Assembly (NCBI RefSeq): GCF_008281175.1
Contig: NZ_CP036524.1
Span: 3,348,001-3,412,000 of the forward strand
Direction: 5' to 3'
From: [Clostridium] hylemonae DSM 15053
Lineage (GTDB): Bacteria; Bacillota; Clostridia; Lachnospirales; Lachnospiraceae
Length of the DNA: 64,000 nucleotides
Positions 9,840-18,884 of this stretch are shown here, in pieces (positions within the stretch are counted from its first letter, which is position 1; each line of letters opens with the position of its first letter). The position numbers were made by a program, and so were the translations under genes. The notes below the pieces were generated by a model. It was not told where the DNA came from, made no database searches, and was given only the letters and a program-made list of their open reading frames with translations.

Positions 9840-11367
9840 TGTCTTTGTCACCTCCGGCGATCATACCCATAATACTGCTCTGGGACAAGTCTTTGCCCGA
9901 AAGCTCTCCTACCGTCTTCCTGTCCCTCATGACGATGAGGCGGGAGCACGTACGGAGCATTTCGTCCGTCTCAGAAGAAATGAACGTAACGCTCATGCCT
10001 TCCGAAGCAAGTTTCAGCACTAATTTCTGTATCTCGATCTTCGTGCCCACATCGATACCCCGTGTCGGTTCATCCAGGATCAGATAATCCGGATGTGTGA
10101 ACAGCCAGCGGGCAAGTATCACCTTCTGCTGATTTCCTCCGGAAAGCGATTTGATCGGTGTGTCCGCGGACGCAGTCTTGATATCGAGAAGCTTGATATA
10201 CTCATCTGCGATCTCATTTGCTTTCGCTTTTGAGAATGGTTTGAAAAATCCTTCCAGCACCTGTGCCGCCAGTATGATATTTTCACGCACCGACAGGTCG
10301 CCTACGATTCCGTCTCCTTTACGGTCCTCCGGAAGGTATGCGATACCATTCTTCATCGCATCGATCGGTTTGGAAATTTTTATTTTCTTACCATCTTTCT
10401 TCACAGTTCCGCCGATGATTCTGTCCGCACCGAATATCGCGCGGATACATTCACTCCGCCCCGAGCCGAGAAGACCGGTAAATCCGTTGACTTCTCCTTT
10501 TCTGATGTAGAAGTCAAACGGCTTGATCCCTGCGTCACTCTGCAGTCCTTCTGCCTCGAATACGGGAGGGACTGTGTCATCCTGTTCATACACAAGGCTC
10601 TCATCTTTGATCTCCTCCGCGTCGTTTAGTTCCTTGCCGAGCATTTTCGCCACAAGCTGCACACGCGGGAGATCTTTGATCTCATATTCCCCTACGAGCT
10701 TTCCGTCACGCAGGACTGTGATCTTATCGCAAACCTCATATACCTGCTCGAGAAAGTGGGTGACAAAGATGATCCCTACCCCTCTTGCCTTCAGATCACG
10801 CATCAGTCCGAACAATTTCTCCACTTCCTGTTCATCCAGGGAGGAGGTCGGCTCATCCAGAATGAGCACCTTACATTCCATATCTACGGCACGCGCTATG
10901 GCTACCATCTGCTGGATCGCAATGGAACAGTCTGAGAGCTGCTGTGTGGCACTGGCCGGTATATCCAGATTTTTCAGTATCTTATCTGCCGCTTCGTTCA
11001 TCTTCCTCCAGCTCTGCCCAAGACCCTTGCCCCGGCCTATGTACATGTTTTCAGCCACCGAAAGATTCGGGCAGAGTGTGATCTCCTGATACACGGTGCT
11101 GATCCCAAGATTCTGTGCATCCTGGGGAGAACGTATCACTGCCGCTTTATCCAGACCTTTGAGGTGTATTTCCCCCTCATCCTTCAGGTAGACGCCGGTC
11201 AAAACCTTTATCAAAGTGGATTTACCTGCGCCGTTTTCACCCATCAGCGCATGTATCTCACCTTCACACAATGTAAAATCTACCGCCTGCAGCGCACGTA
11301 CTCCCGGAAAGCTCTTATGGATATTTCTCATTTCTAATATGGCATTTTCTTTCACGAGTGCATTCAC
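9826..11367 (-). CDS. Sugar ABC transporter ATPase with two ABC domains
   Basis: A 513-residue tandem ATPase of the RbsA/XylG/YtfR group. Domain 1 has Walker A GENGAGKST, a degenerate signature (LSDCSIAIQQMVAIARA) and Walker B VLILDEPTSSLD. Domain 2 has the altered loop GLLGSGRSE, a full LSGGNQQKV signature and YLILDEPTRGIDVG, the standard asymmetry of this family. It energises the two adjacent permeases on the cytosolic side. GTG 11367 (AAGGA 6 bases upstream) and GTG 11355 (GAGGTG 9 bases upstream) are both plausible starts. A stem-loop separates it from the binding-protein gene. Confidence 0.92.
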   Translation of the reverse strand: MNALVKENAILEMRNIHKSFPGVRALQAVDFTLCEGEIHALMGENGAGKSTLIKVLTGVYLKDEGEIHLKGLDKAAVIRSPQDAQNLGISTVYQEITLCPNLSVAENMYIGRGKGLGQSWRKMNEAADKILKNLDIPASATQQLSDCSIAIQQMVAIARAVDMECKVLILDEPTSSLDEQEVEKLFGLMRDLKARGVGIIFVTHFLEQVYEVCDKITVLRDGKLVGEYEIKDLPRVQLVAKMLGKELNDAEEIKDESLVYEQDDTVPPVFEAEGLQSDAGIKPFDFYIRKGEVNGFTGLLGSGRSECIRAIFGADRIIGGTVKKDGKKIKISKPIDAMKNGIAYLPEDRKGDGIVGDLSVRENIILAAQVLEGFFKPFSKAKANEIADEYIKLLDIKTASADTPIKSLSGGNQQKVILARWLFTHPDYLILDEPTRGIDVGTKIEIQKLVLKLASEGMSVTFISSETDEMLRTCSRLIVMRDRKTVGELSGKDLSQSSIMGMIAGGDKDNAEE

Positions 11368-11386
11368 CTCTAATCCTTTTTTTCAC

Positions 11387-11437
11387 AAAAGGGCGCGGGA
11401 GCGTATTACTGTCCCGTACGCCGCGCCGCACCCTTTT
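11387..11437 (-). promoter_or_regulatory. Intergenic stem-loop after binding-protein gene
   Basis: AAAAGGG at 11387-11393 pairs with CCCTTTT at 11431-11437, with GC-rich pairing inside. No U-tract follows on either strand, so it is more likely a 3' stabiliser or processing hairpin that keeps the binding-protein message more abundant than the transporter part than a full terminator. Confidence 0.5.
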
Positions 11438-11469
11438 CAACAATCATTTTACTGCAACCTGTTTCTCTA

Positions 11470-12459
11470 TTAGATACCGTACTGCTCTACATCATCCTCT
11501 GTGATCGTAGTGGCGTCGAATCCTTTTTCATCCATAATAATTGTCTTTTCTTCTATTTCCTTGCCGTCTTCGATCGTCTTGATAACTTCATCAATATAAG
11601 AAGCCTGGAAAGGATTGCACTGTCCATCATAGTTCCAGTTCTGAGCAAGCAGTTCTTCTAATGCCCACTTATTGCAGTCAAATCCCATAACGATCACGTC
11701 TTTGCCCACACCGTGAGAGATATTTGCCTTGTCAAGCGCTGCCACAGCACCTTTGGCCATATCATCATTCTCTGCGTAGATCACGTTGAACTCTTCGCCG
11801 GAATCGATAGCGGACTGAACGATCTGCTGTGCTTTCTCTGCATTCCACTCTGCTGTCTGCTGTGTAACGATGTTCCAGCCTTTTTCCTTTGCTGCTGCAT
11901 CAAGCGCTCCGGAGCGTCCTTTCTGTGCAGCGGAACCCATAACACCCTGGATATGGATAATGTTGTATGCATCAAGTCCCTGCTCTTCCATCCAGTTCAC
12001 TGCTGTCTCGCCTTCTTTTTCCATGTCAGATACGATAGATGCCTCATAAAGGCTCTCGTCTGCGTCGATCGTACGGTCAAACAGGATCACTCTTGTCCCT
12101 GCATCCTGGGCATCCTTCAGAACAGAATCCCATCCTGCCGTGTCGGCTGCGGAGAGGAGAAGATAATCAACACCGTCCTGGATAAATTTCTGTGCCGCTG
12201 TGATCTGCTCGTCATTCTTGAGGCTGTAAGCAAATGAGGCTTCATATCCGTTTTCTTTTGTGAACATTTCTTTCATGTCTTTGTCATTTGCTGTCCGGTA
12301 ACCTGACTCGTTCGGGTCATTGTTGATGATCCCCACTTTTATCGCGCCGCCGTCCCCGGAATCCTTTTTATCTGCGTCTTTGTCTGACGCTCCGCCGCAT
12401 CCTGCAAGACCTAATACCATGACTGCCGTAAGCAATACTGCAACAACTCTTTTTTTCAT
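11470..12459 (-). CDS. Sugar-binding lipoprotein, YtfQ type
   Basis: A 329-residue periplasmic-binding-protein-I type protein with a lipoprotein signal peptide ending in lipobox LAGC (Cys21). The mature part follows the YtfQ pattern: VGIINNDPNESGYRTAND at the start, ILFDRTIDADESLYEA, and GFDCNKWALEEL. It captures the sugar outside the membrane and delivers it to the two permeases downstream. ATG 12459 has AGGAGG 9 bases upstream; the longer frame is unlikely. It is the first gene of the arabinose transport-catabolism operon and lies divergent to araR. Ligand specificity (arabinofuranose rather than galactofuranose) is inferred from araBDA. Confidence 0.9.
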   Translation of the reverse strand: MKKRVVAVLLTAVMVLGLAGCGGASDKDADKKDSGDGGAIKVGIINNDPNESGYRTANDKDMKEMFTKENGYEASFAYSLKNDEQITAAQKFIQDGVDYLLLSAADTAGWDSVLKDAQDAGTRVILFDRTIDADESLYEASIVSDMEKEGETAVNWMEEQGLDAYNIIHIQGVMGSAAQKGRSGALDAAAKEKGWNIVTQQTAEWNAEKAQQIVQSAIDSGEEFNVIYAENDDMAKGAVAALDKANISHGVGKDVIVMGFDCNKWALEELLAQNWNYDGQCNPFQASYIDEVIKTIEDGKEIEEKTIIMDEKGFDATTITEDDVEQYGI

Positions 12460-12849
12460 AAATTTTTCCTCCTGAATTTTGATAGTTCTATATGCAGCGG
12501 GCCCCGCTTCTTTGTAATTCAACCTTATCATCTGCGCTTTCGTATATCAATCCGTAATTCCTTGTATTTATGCGGTTTATTAGTTTTTTACAATACAAAT
12601 CTTTTATGATATAATATGATTTAAATACAACTTTTTGTCCATTGTATGTTATTTTAAGAAATAAGCTGGAAAATTTACGATTTTTATAGATTCCGGCACG
12701 TCAGAGAGAAATCATTTTACGAAGGCCGGACTGTGAACTTCCTTGAAAATACGAGAAAAGTTTGTTTTTTTACTGCTATTTATGTTTTTTTTAAGGTAAT
12801 GCAAATTTGAACCGCCACATAATTTTACAATTTTTTACGGAGGTGTCTT
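12460..12849. promoter_or_regulatory. Divergent control region of the arabinose operon and araR
   Basis: This 390-base, AT-rich spacer contains no gene. It holds several TTGTATT/AATACAA half-sites: 12562-12568, 12592-12598, 12624-12630 and TTGTAT near 12644. The first two form an exact inverted pair separated by 23 bases. The known AraR operator of Bacillus is built from TTGTA/TACAA halves, so these are candidate AraR sites. A plus-strand TTACAA-N16-TATAAT (12588-12615) lies among them. The minus-strand promoter of the transport operon is probably within 12590-12650 but no consensus pair stands out. Confidence 0.5.
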
Positions 12850-13941
12850 ATGGCAATAAAATACAAATGGCTTGCGGGCCGTCTCAGGGAACTGATCCCA
12901 GATTATATAGAAAATGGCATCAATAAGCTGCCGACAGAGCAGGAACTCTGCCGGCGGTTCAAGGTCAGCCGCCAGACGGCCCGCCTGGCGTTGTCGCTCC
13001 TTGAGAAGGAAGGGCTGATCGAAAAGAAACGGGGGAGCGGCTCCTACATTACCGGTCTGACCGCGGACCCTTGTGCTAATGTGATCGGCATCCTCATTTC
13101 CGATGATTCAGAATACATATATCCCGGCGTTATAAATGATATAAAGGGCACTCTTTCGCAGAACGGCTTTTCCGCCAAAGTATATGTGACGCGCAACCGT
13201 ATCGAAAGCGAGCGGGAGATACTGTCCGGGCTCCTCGATACGCCTCCCCGCGGACTCATTGTGGAAGGCAGTAAAAGCGCCCTGCCGAACCCGAACGTAG
13301 ATCTCTACCGAAGGCTTATGAAAAAAGGGTGCGCTGTGGTGTTTCTTCACAACTATTATCCGGCGCTCAATGACTGTATGTATGTAAAGGATGACAACGC
13401 CGGGGGAAGCGCCCTCCTTGTAAAGCACCTGACCGGGCAGGGACATACCGCCATCGGCGGCATCTTCAAATCGGATGACCAGCAGGGGCCGGAACGGTTC
13501 CAGGGATTTGTGGAGGCGATGAGGGACGCCTGCCTGCCGGTTCCCGACGAACGGATCGGCTGGTTTTCCTCCCGTGATCTGGATAAGCTGGAACGCTTTC
13601 AGGATACCGGGTTTCTGAAAAGATTTGTGCTGGAATCGCTGGAATCTTGTACTGCCGTTATCTGTTACAATGATATGATCGCCTACTTTCTCATCAAGGA
13701 ACTTAAGCTGGCCGGTTACCGCCTCCCCGATGACATGGCGCTGACCGCCTTTGACAACACCTACTTGAGCAGTTCCGGCATTCTTTATTTCACCACACTT
13801 ACTCACAGATCACATGAGATGGGGAACACCGCCGCGCGGATGATGGTCAGCAAATTAAAGGGATCTCCCGCTGTACCGCAGGAAATCCCCTGGAGGATCA
13901 ATCTGAAAGAAAGTACGTCTGAAAATATGGGCCTTATCTAA
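12850..13941 (+). CDS. araR: AraR-type repressor (GntR DNA-binding, LacI-type sensor)
   Basis: A 363-residue regulator with an N-terminal GntR winged helix-turn-helix (LPTEQELCRRFKVSRQTARL, then GLIEKKRGSGSYI) fused to a LacI/PBP-I type effector domain (IGILISDDSEYIYPGVI, GGIFKSDDQQGPERFQGF, FDNTYLSSS). This domain order is diagnostic of AraR, which represses arabinose genes until L-arabinose binds. GGAGGTG precedes the ATG. It is transcribed away from the transport-araBDA operon and faces the response regulator gene, with which it shares a 4-base tail overlap. Candidate half-sites lie in the spacer upstream. Confidence 0.9.
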   Translation: MAIKYKWLAGRLRELIPDYIENGINKLPTEQELCRRFKVSRQTARLALSLLEKEGLIEKKRGSGSYITGLTADPCANVIGILISDDSEYIYPGVINDIKGTLSQNGFSAKVYVTRNRIESEREILSGLLDTPPRGLIVEGSKSALPNPNVDLYRRLMKKGCAVVFLHNYYPALNDCMYVKDDNAGGSALLVKHLTGQGHTAIGGIFKSDDQQGPERFQGFVEAMRDACLPVPDERIGWFSSRDLDKLERFQDTGFLKRFVLESLESCTAVICYNDMIAYFLIKELKLAGYRLPDDMALTAFDNTYLSSSGILYFTTLTHRSHEMGNTAARMMVSKLKGSPAVPQEIPWRINLKESTSENMGLI

Positions 13942-15557
13942 TCTTTTTTGCCGTTCCGGTATTCTCTCGGACTTACGCCCTGCGTCTTTTTAAATACAAA
14001 GCTGAAATAGTGGGAATCCTTATATCCCACTTCCAGGGCGATCTCGCCGGATGACTTGTCCGTCGCGCGAAGAAGCTTTTTCGCCTTCTCCATCCGCTTT
14101 TCCGTGACATATTCAATAAATGTCTTCTGCATACTCTGACTGAACACAGCGCTCAGATAACTTGCGCTCACGTCGGCTTCTGCCGCCACACTGCTCAAGG
14201 AAAGTGATTCCATCGCATAATTACTGTCTATGTACTCAAGCGCATGCCGGAGCGCCCTGCCGCTTTGATAACTGCTCCGCCTGTCGCGGATACAGACCGC
14301 CGCCTGGAGCGTATCCACAAAGTAGTCGAATACTTCCGACGGCTTCATGTGGATATCCCAGAGCTTGTGATCCATCTCCTCAACATACTCTTCCTGCTCC
14401 GCCCCGATCGATTCCATAAACGCCATCACGGTAAAACGGATATTGAGAACAACATAATCCCGGAACATTCTCGATTCCAGCGCCTCCCGGATGCTCTGCA
14501 GATAGGATTCCACGAAATCGTGTATCTCGCTGCTGCTTCCTCTGGACAGAAAGTCCCGGATGATCTCCGGCGCCATCTTGGACGGATCCACATCTCCGAT
14601 ATTATTCTCCTCCCCCGGCGTCAGATAACTTGCAAGGGTCGACTCCGTCAGCAGGTGCAGGTCCGGCATGATAAAGCGGTACGCAAAATAATGGTTTACA
14701 CTCCGGTAACATTCAGAAAGCAGACTCAAACGCTCTACCGGTCTTCCGACCGCCACATACCAGTCCATCTGGTCTTCCTCCTGGCTGCATATCTGCCTGA
14801 TATGCCCAAGCGCCTTTTCTGTCAGTTCCTCCATCTGTCCATTTTCGGCCTTCACGAGTACGCCGTAGCAATTGGCGTTCCACCGGAACGGAATATACTG
14901 GGGATGGCGCAGAAAATAATGCAGCACCTCTTCCTGCCTTCTCATGAACCGCTCCGCCCTGCCGTCGCTTAATGTACCGGCCTTTTCCTGCAGGCAGAGG
15001 AACAGAAGATTATAAGACGAAGCCGAAAGCTCCAGTGATAGTTTCCCTGCTTCTTCATAGATGTCTTTGACAGAGATCTCTCCTCCCCCGAGCACCTTCT
15101 CAAAGAACTGCCTGCGGGAAAACTGCTCGTATTCCCGCATCTCGCTCTGGAATTGCGACCGGTACGCATCCTGCTGCACATCCTGCGCGATCTTCTCTTT
15201 CAGCTCCAGCAATACTTTTCTCAAAGCCGCTCTTGTCACCGGCTTCAGCATGTACTGGTCGACGCCCGCCTCGATCGCCTCTCTTGCATACTCAAAATCA
15301 TCATAGCCGCTGATGATGATGATCTTTATCTTCGGAAATTCAGTCCGCACCATCTTACTCAGAGACAGTCCGTCCATAAACGGCATCTTTATGTCTGTGA
15401 TCAGTACATCCGGTCTGGCTTTCCGTATAAGTGGGAGCGCCATCTCTCCGTCCGCCGCCTCTCCCACGAACCGGTAACCGTACTGTTCCCACGGGATCTT
15501 GTCCCGCAGTCCTTCTCTGATCACGCTCTCGTCTTCAACCAAAAACACTTTCAACAT
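13938..15557 (-). CDS. YesN-type response regulator with AraC output domain
   Basis: A 539-residue response regulator. The receiver domain has the acidic pair in VEDE (residues 8-10), the phosphoacceptor Asp55 in ITDIKMP and the conserved Lys in MLKPV. A long middle region links to a C-terminal AraC-type double helix-turn-helix (SLSSVAAEADVSASYLSAVF and IALEVGYKDSHYFSFVFKK). ATG 15557 is preferred, with GAGGG 6 bases before it. It is the partner of the YesM-type kinase two genes upstream. Its probable targets are nearby sugar-transport genes such as the arabinose operon, by analogy with known XylFII-LytS-YesN control of xylose uptake; that link is inferred. Confidence 0.9.
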   Translation of the reverse strand: MLKVFLVEDESVIREGLRDKIPWEQYGYRFVGEAADGEMALPLIRKARPDVLITDIKMPFMDGLSLSKMVRTEFPKIKIIIISGYDDFEYAREAIEAGVDQYMLKPVTRAALRKVLLELKEKIAQDVQQDAYRSQFQSEMREYEQFSRRQFFEKVLGGGEISVKDIYEEAGKLSLELSASSYNLLFLCLQEKAGTLSDGRAERFMRRQEEVLHYFLRHPQYIPFRWNANCYGVLVKAENGQMEELTEKALGHIRQICSQEEDQMDWYVAVGRPVERLSLLSECYRSVNHYFAYRFIMPDLHLLTESTLASYLTPGEENNIGDVDPSKMAPEIIRDFLSRGSSSEIHDFVESYLQSIREALESRMFRDYVVLNIRFTVMAFMESIGAEQEEYVEEMDHKLWDIHMKPSEVFDYFVDTLQAAVCIRDRRSSYQSGRALRHALEYIDSNYAMESLSLSSVAAEADVSASYLSAVFSQSMQKTFIEYVTEKRMEKAKKLLRATDKSSGEIALEVGYKDSHYFSFVFKKTQGVSPREYRNGKKD

Positions 15558-15575
15558 CTTTTTCCCTCTGTTCCT

Positions 15576-15601
15576 GTTCATAAAGTCTGTTCATAAAGTC
15601 T
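15576..15601. repeat. 13-bp perfect tandem duplication
   Basis: GTTCATAAAGTCT occurs twice head to tail (15576-15588, 15589-15601), followed by a partial third copy GTTAATAAG that includes the stop of the binding-protein gene. It lies in the short spacer between that gene and the response regulator, covering its translation-initiation upstream region but not its ribosome-binding site. Confidence 0.8.
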
Positions 15602-15602
15602 G

Positions 15603-16628
15603 TTAATAAGATCTGTCGCCGATAACACTGGCTACATTTTTCTTTGTGAATACTCTCTCCGACACAAAATATTCCTTCTCAGCCTGCCCCCCGCTTTCCA
15701 GCACCCGGATCACTTCTTCTATATATGCTCCCTGTTCAGGATTACATTCGATATCAACATTGATAATTCCCTGTTCTACTTTCTCCAGCGCAGACTTTGT
15801 GGCGTCAAAAGAGATCAAGATGATACCGCCGTCCGTCCCGGTAGATTGCCCTGCTTCCCCAATGGCCTCCAGCGCCCCAAACGTCATATCATCATTCTGC
15901 GAGACGACCACGTCGATATCTTCGTACTTATGCAGCATTTTTTTCATCTCTTCCCTGCCTTTTGCAGTCGTAAAATCCGCGTCTGCCTGTTCCAGTATAT
16001 TCCAGTTGTCGTGCTGCGCTGCCACACTATCAAACCCTTCCGTGCGTCCGATAACAGAAGTGCTGCCGTTTGTCCCCTGCAGGACAACGATATTTATTTC
16101 TTCGCCGGCGCGCCCTTCTTCCTTCAGATGCCCGGCAAGCCAGCGTCCGGCATTCTGTCCTTCTTCCGCAAAGTCGGAACCCACCCATGCGGTATATAGA
16201 GACTCGTCCTTTACCTTCACTTTGCGGTCCATAAGGATGACCGGGATGCCCGCATCCTTCGCTTCCTGCAGCACGGTGTCCCATCCGTCTTCTACGATAG
16301 GTGAAAAGACAATATAATCCACCTGCTGGGAGATAAAGCTGCGAAGCGCTTTGATCTGATTCTCCTGCTTCTGTCTGGCATTGTCAAATATAAGGAAATA
16401 ACCGTTTTCCTTACTGAATGTATTCTGTATTGACGCGGTGTTTGCTGTTCTCCACACTGATTCACTTCCAATCTGTGATACACCTACCACAGTCAGGCTG
16501 TCATCCTTGGAGATGACGTCATCCTGTTCGCCCTCTTTATGGAAGTCCTGTCCGCACCCCGACAGGAAGACGAGCACGGCCAATACAGAGGATATCAGCC
16601 GTAACTTTCTTTTTGCCCTCTGTCCCAT
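15603..16628 (-). CDS. Sugar-binding lipoprotein of the sensor operon
   Basis: A 341-residue PBP-I type binding protein with a basic N-terminus and lipobox LSGC (Cys25). It is clearly related to the YtfQ-type protein of the transport operon: compare VGVSQIGSESVWRTANTASI, VILMDRKVKVKDESLYTAWV and SFDATKSALEKV. It sits between the histidine kinase and response regulator genes, with no transporter genes, 3 bases after the kinase. The likely role is an extracellular co-receptor that presents bound sugar to the kinase rather than uptake. The ligand, probably arabinose or a related furanose, is an inference. Confidence 0.85.
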   Translation of the reverse strand: MGQRAKRKLRLISSVLAVLVFLSGCGQDFHKEGEQDDVISKDDSLTVVGVSQIGSESVWRTANTASIQNTFSKENGYFLIFDNARQKQENQIKALRSFISQQVDYIVFSPIVEDGWDTVLQEAKDAGIPVILMDRKVKVKDESLYTAWVGSDFAEEGQNAGRWLAGHLKEEGRAGEEINIVVLQGTNGSTSVIGRTEGFDSVAAQHDNWNILEQADADFTTAKGREEMKKMLHKYEDIDVVVSQNDDMTFGALEAIGEAGQSTGTDGGIILISFDATKSALEKVEQGIINVDIECNPEQGAYIEEVIRVLESGGQAEKEYFVSERVFTKKNVASVIGDRSY

Positions 16629-16631
16629 ATG

Positions 16632-18143
16632 TCATCTCATCCTTTCATTGTGCTGCTCTCCCACCTTGACGGCCGGAATCGTGATCTCCACCTTTGTCCC
16701 TTTTCCCTTTACGGAGCTTATGGACATTCCGTACTCCGCACCGAAGTACATATGTATACGTTCATTTACATTGGCAAGGCCAAATCCTTTCTTTGTCTCG
16801 CCGCACGGGCGTTCTATCTCCTCCCGGAGCTGGCGCAGTTCCTCCGCCTCCATACCGACACCGTCATCACTGACCGTCAGACAGATGATATCCCCCTTCT
16901 TCTCCCCGCTGACACAGATCGTCCCTTTCGCCCTCTTGTACTTTATTCCGTGATAGAGCGCATTTTCCACGATCGGCTGGAGCGTAAGCTTCAATATCTG
17001 ATAATCATACAGAACCGGATCGATCCAAAACTCATATTCTAATATATCGTGGTAGCGCATTTCCTGGATCTCAAGATAACTCCGGATATGCTGTTCTTCC
17101 TGTCCTATGGAGATGAACTCTTTTCCTTTGCTGAGCACAAGACGGAAGAAATCCGACAGCGTCACGACCATCTCCACCGCCTGCTCCGTCTCATTGCCCT
17201 CGATCAGCCAGACGATCGTATCGAGCGTATTATATAAAAAGTGGGGATTGATCTGCTCCTGCAAAAGCCGCAGGTCCGCCCTGCGCATCTTCTGTTCATC
17301 TTCCTTGATCTTGCCGATCAGCGACTGCATATTCCCGGCCATATTGTTGAATCCATGGGCCAGAACCTCGATCTCATCCCTGGAGTCCGCGCTGGCCCGC
17401 ACTTCAAAGTCGCCCTCCGCTATCTTTCCTGTGGCATCATAGAGCTCCCGTATCGGCCGGAGAATACCGGAGGCGGTCAGAACCGTCGCCACAGCCACAG
17501 CCGCAACGAGAAGCACAACGAGCACAATGCATATGACAATAAAATCATCCATCTGACGGTTGAGATTACTTGTAACCTCTTCCATGCTCTGTGTCTGATA
17601 GTATATGTAATACTGGATATCATCCTGGATAAGTTCTGTCAAAATATAGATATTGTTGTCCAGCTCTTCGATATTCTCATCGTACCGCTCACCGTCGGAC
17701 ACATTTTCCACAATATCATCCACCCGCTTCTGAAGCGTGTCTATATTGCGGAGCAGACTTTCCAGCCACACCCTGCTCTCGGCTTCCGTCGTTATGTCCA
17801 TCAGCTTCGTAAATTCACTGCGAAGCTCGTCGATCATGACATACGGGTCTTTCAGCGTATCTTTCTCCGATATATTATCAAAAGTAACATATCCGACCAC
17901 AAGCTTGTACAGACTCTCATCCATCTCTTCTTTGAAGTCCAGATTGTAATTGTTGGCGATCGTAAGATTTCGCACGATATCATCATAGGCGCGGCTGTAG
18001 TTTGTCATGGAGACGAGAAGATACACGACCATGATCAAAAATGGAAGTGCCGCCATCGCCGAAAGCAGCATGATCTTATTTTTAATAGGAAACCGTATCT
18101 TATTATCCACAGATTTCTTCGCGAAAAATTTTTCTCTCTTCAT
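16632..18143 (-). CDS. YesM-type sensor histidine kinase
   Basis: A 503-residue membrane kinase: a helix at about residues 22-46, an extracytoplasmic helical sensor of about 150 residues, a second helix at about 201-225, a HAMP linker, then the His_kinase domain with phosphoacceptor His301 in NPHFLYNTLD and an ATPase domain (VENALYHG, SDDGVGM, GFGLANV). ATG 18143 is chosen because GGAGG lies 5 bases upstream; the frame to 18164 would include that site. It heads a three-gene unit kinase, binding protein, response regulator. The sensor probably touches the binding lipoprotein on the outer face of the membrane. Confidence 0.9.
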   Translation of the reverse strand: MKREKFFAKKSVDNKIRFPIKNKIMLLSAMAALPFLIMVVYLLVSMTNYSRAYDDIVRNLTIANNYNLDFKEEMDESLYKLVVGYVTFDNISEKDTLKDPYVMIDELRSEFTKLMDITTEAESRVWLESLLRNIDTLQKRVDDIVENVSDGERYDENIEELDNNIYILTELIQDDIQYYIYYQTQSMEEVTSNLNRQMDDFIVICIVLVVLLVAAVAVATVLTASGILRPIRELYDATGKIAEGDFEVRASADSRDEIEVLAHGFNNMAGNMQSLIGKIKEDEQKMRRADLRLLQEQINPHFLYNTLDTIVWLIEGNETEQAVEMVVTLSDFFRLVLSKGKEFISIGQEEQHIRSYLEIQEMRYHDILEYEFWIDPVLYDYQILKLTLQPIVENALYHGIKYKRAKGTICVSGEKKGDIICLTVSDDGVGMEAEELRQLREEIERPCGETKKGFGLANVNERIHMYFGAEYGMSISSVKGKGTKVEITIPAVKVGEQHNERMR

Positions 18144-18234
18144 CCTGTCCTCCGTTTTATTCATTCTATCATACCGTTCTTTAAATGAAAAGAAGACAGG
18201 AAACAGTTTACCCCTTCCCGCGGCTGCCGTTCAA

Positions 18235-18873
18235 TTACAGCAGCTCTTTTATTCCGTCTGCCATCGCCTCCAGAATGACGCAGCACGATACGGCTCCGGC
18301 GTCCAGCACCCCTCTGGAGCGCTCCCCGAGCCTGCTGGAGCGCCCGAACTTTGCCGCCATGTCCCTGGTGGAATCCCTGCCGGCCTTTGCCGCGCCTTTC
18401 ATCTTATCAAGCGCATCGGTAAAGTCTCCCTTCGTCTTTGCTTCTGCCTTCAGTGTATACACAGCCGGAGAGAGCGTATCGATCAGTGTCTTATCTCCGA
18501 CCCTGGCCTCAACGATGTCTGACAGACCCTCAAGAGAAGCCTCCAGCATCTGGCTGAACTGCGCAAGCCCGATCTCCTCGAATCCATCTCCCGCCTCTGC
18601 CATCTCCATAAATACCGTCCCGTAGATCGGCCCCATGGAACCTCCGATCTCATTGAGCAGAACCATGCCAAGCTCTCTGAGTCCTCCGGTAAAGCCAATT
18701 TCCTTTTTGCCGTATCTTTCTTCAAAGACTGTAAATCCTTTATTCATATTCATGCCATGGTCACCGTCGCCGATCAGCCCGTCTATTTCTCCCAGATATG
18801 CTTTGTTGTCCTGGACTGCTTTGACCATCGCAAGCAATACCGGCTTTCCGTCTCTGTTCTTAAATGTATCCAT
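18235..18873 (-). CDS. dhaL: Dihydroxyacetone kinase L (nucleotide-binding) subunit
   Basis: A 212-residue DhaL-family protein with the magnesium-nucleotide motif GDGDHGMNMNKGF near residues 37-50 and GGSMGPIYGT and GVLDAGAVSC further on. DhaL carries the nucleotide that phosphorylates a ketose bound covalently to DhaK. ATG 18873 has AGGAGG just upstream. It lies 11 bases after dhaK and ends the 21-kb sugar operon. No DhaM phosphotransfer subunit is encoded in the window, so either a DhaM elsewhere recharges it or this pair uses ATP directly as described for some tetrulose kinases. Confidence 0.88.
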   Translation of the reverse strand: MDTFKNRDGKPVLLAMVKAVQDNKAYLGEIDGLIGDGDHGMNMNKGFTVFEERYGKKEIGFTGGLRELGMVLLNEIGGSMGPIYGTVFMEMAEAGDGFEEIGLAQFSQMLEASLEGLSDIVEARVGDKTLIDTLSPAVYTLKAEAKTKGDFTDALDKMKGAAKAGRDSTRDMAAKFGRSSRLGERSRGVLDAGAVSCCVILEAMADGIKELL

Positions 18874-18884
18874 ATCTCTGCCTC

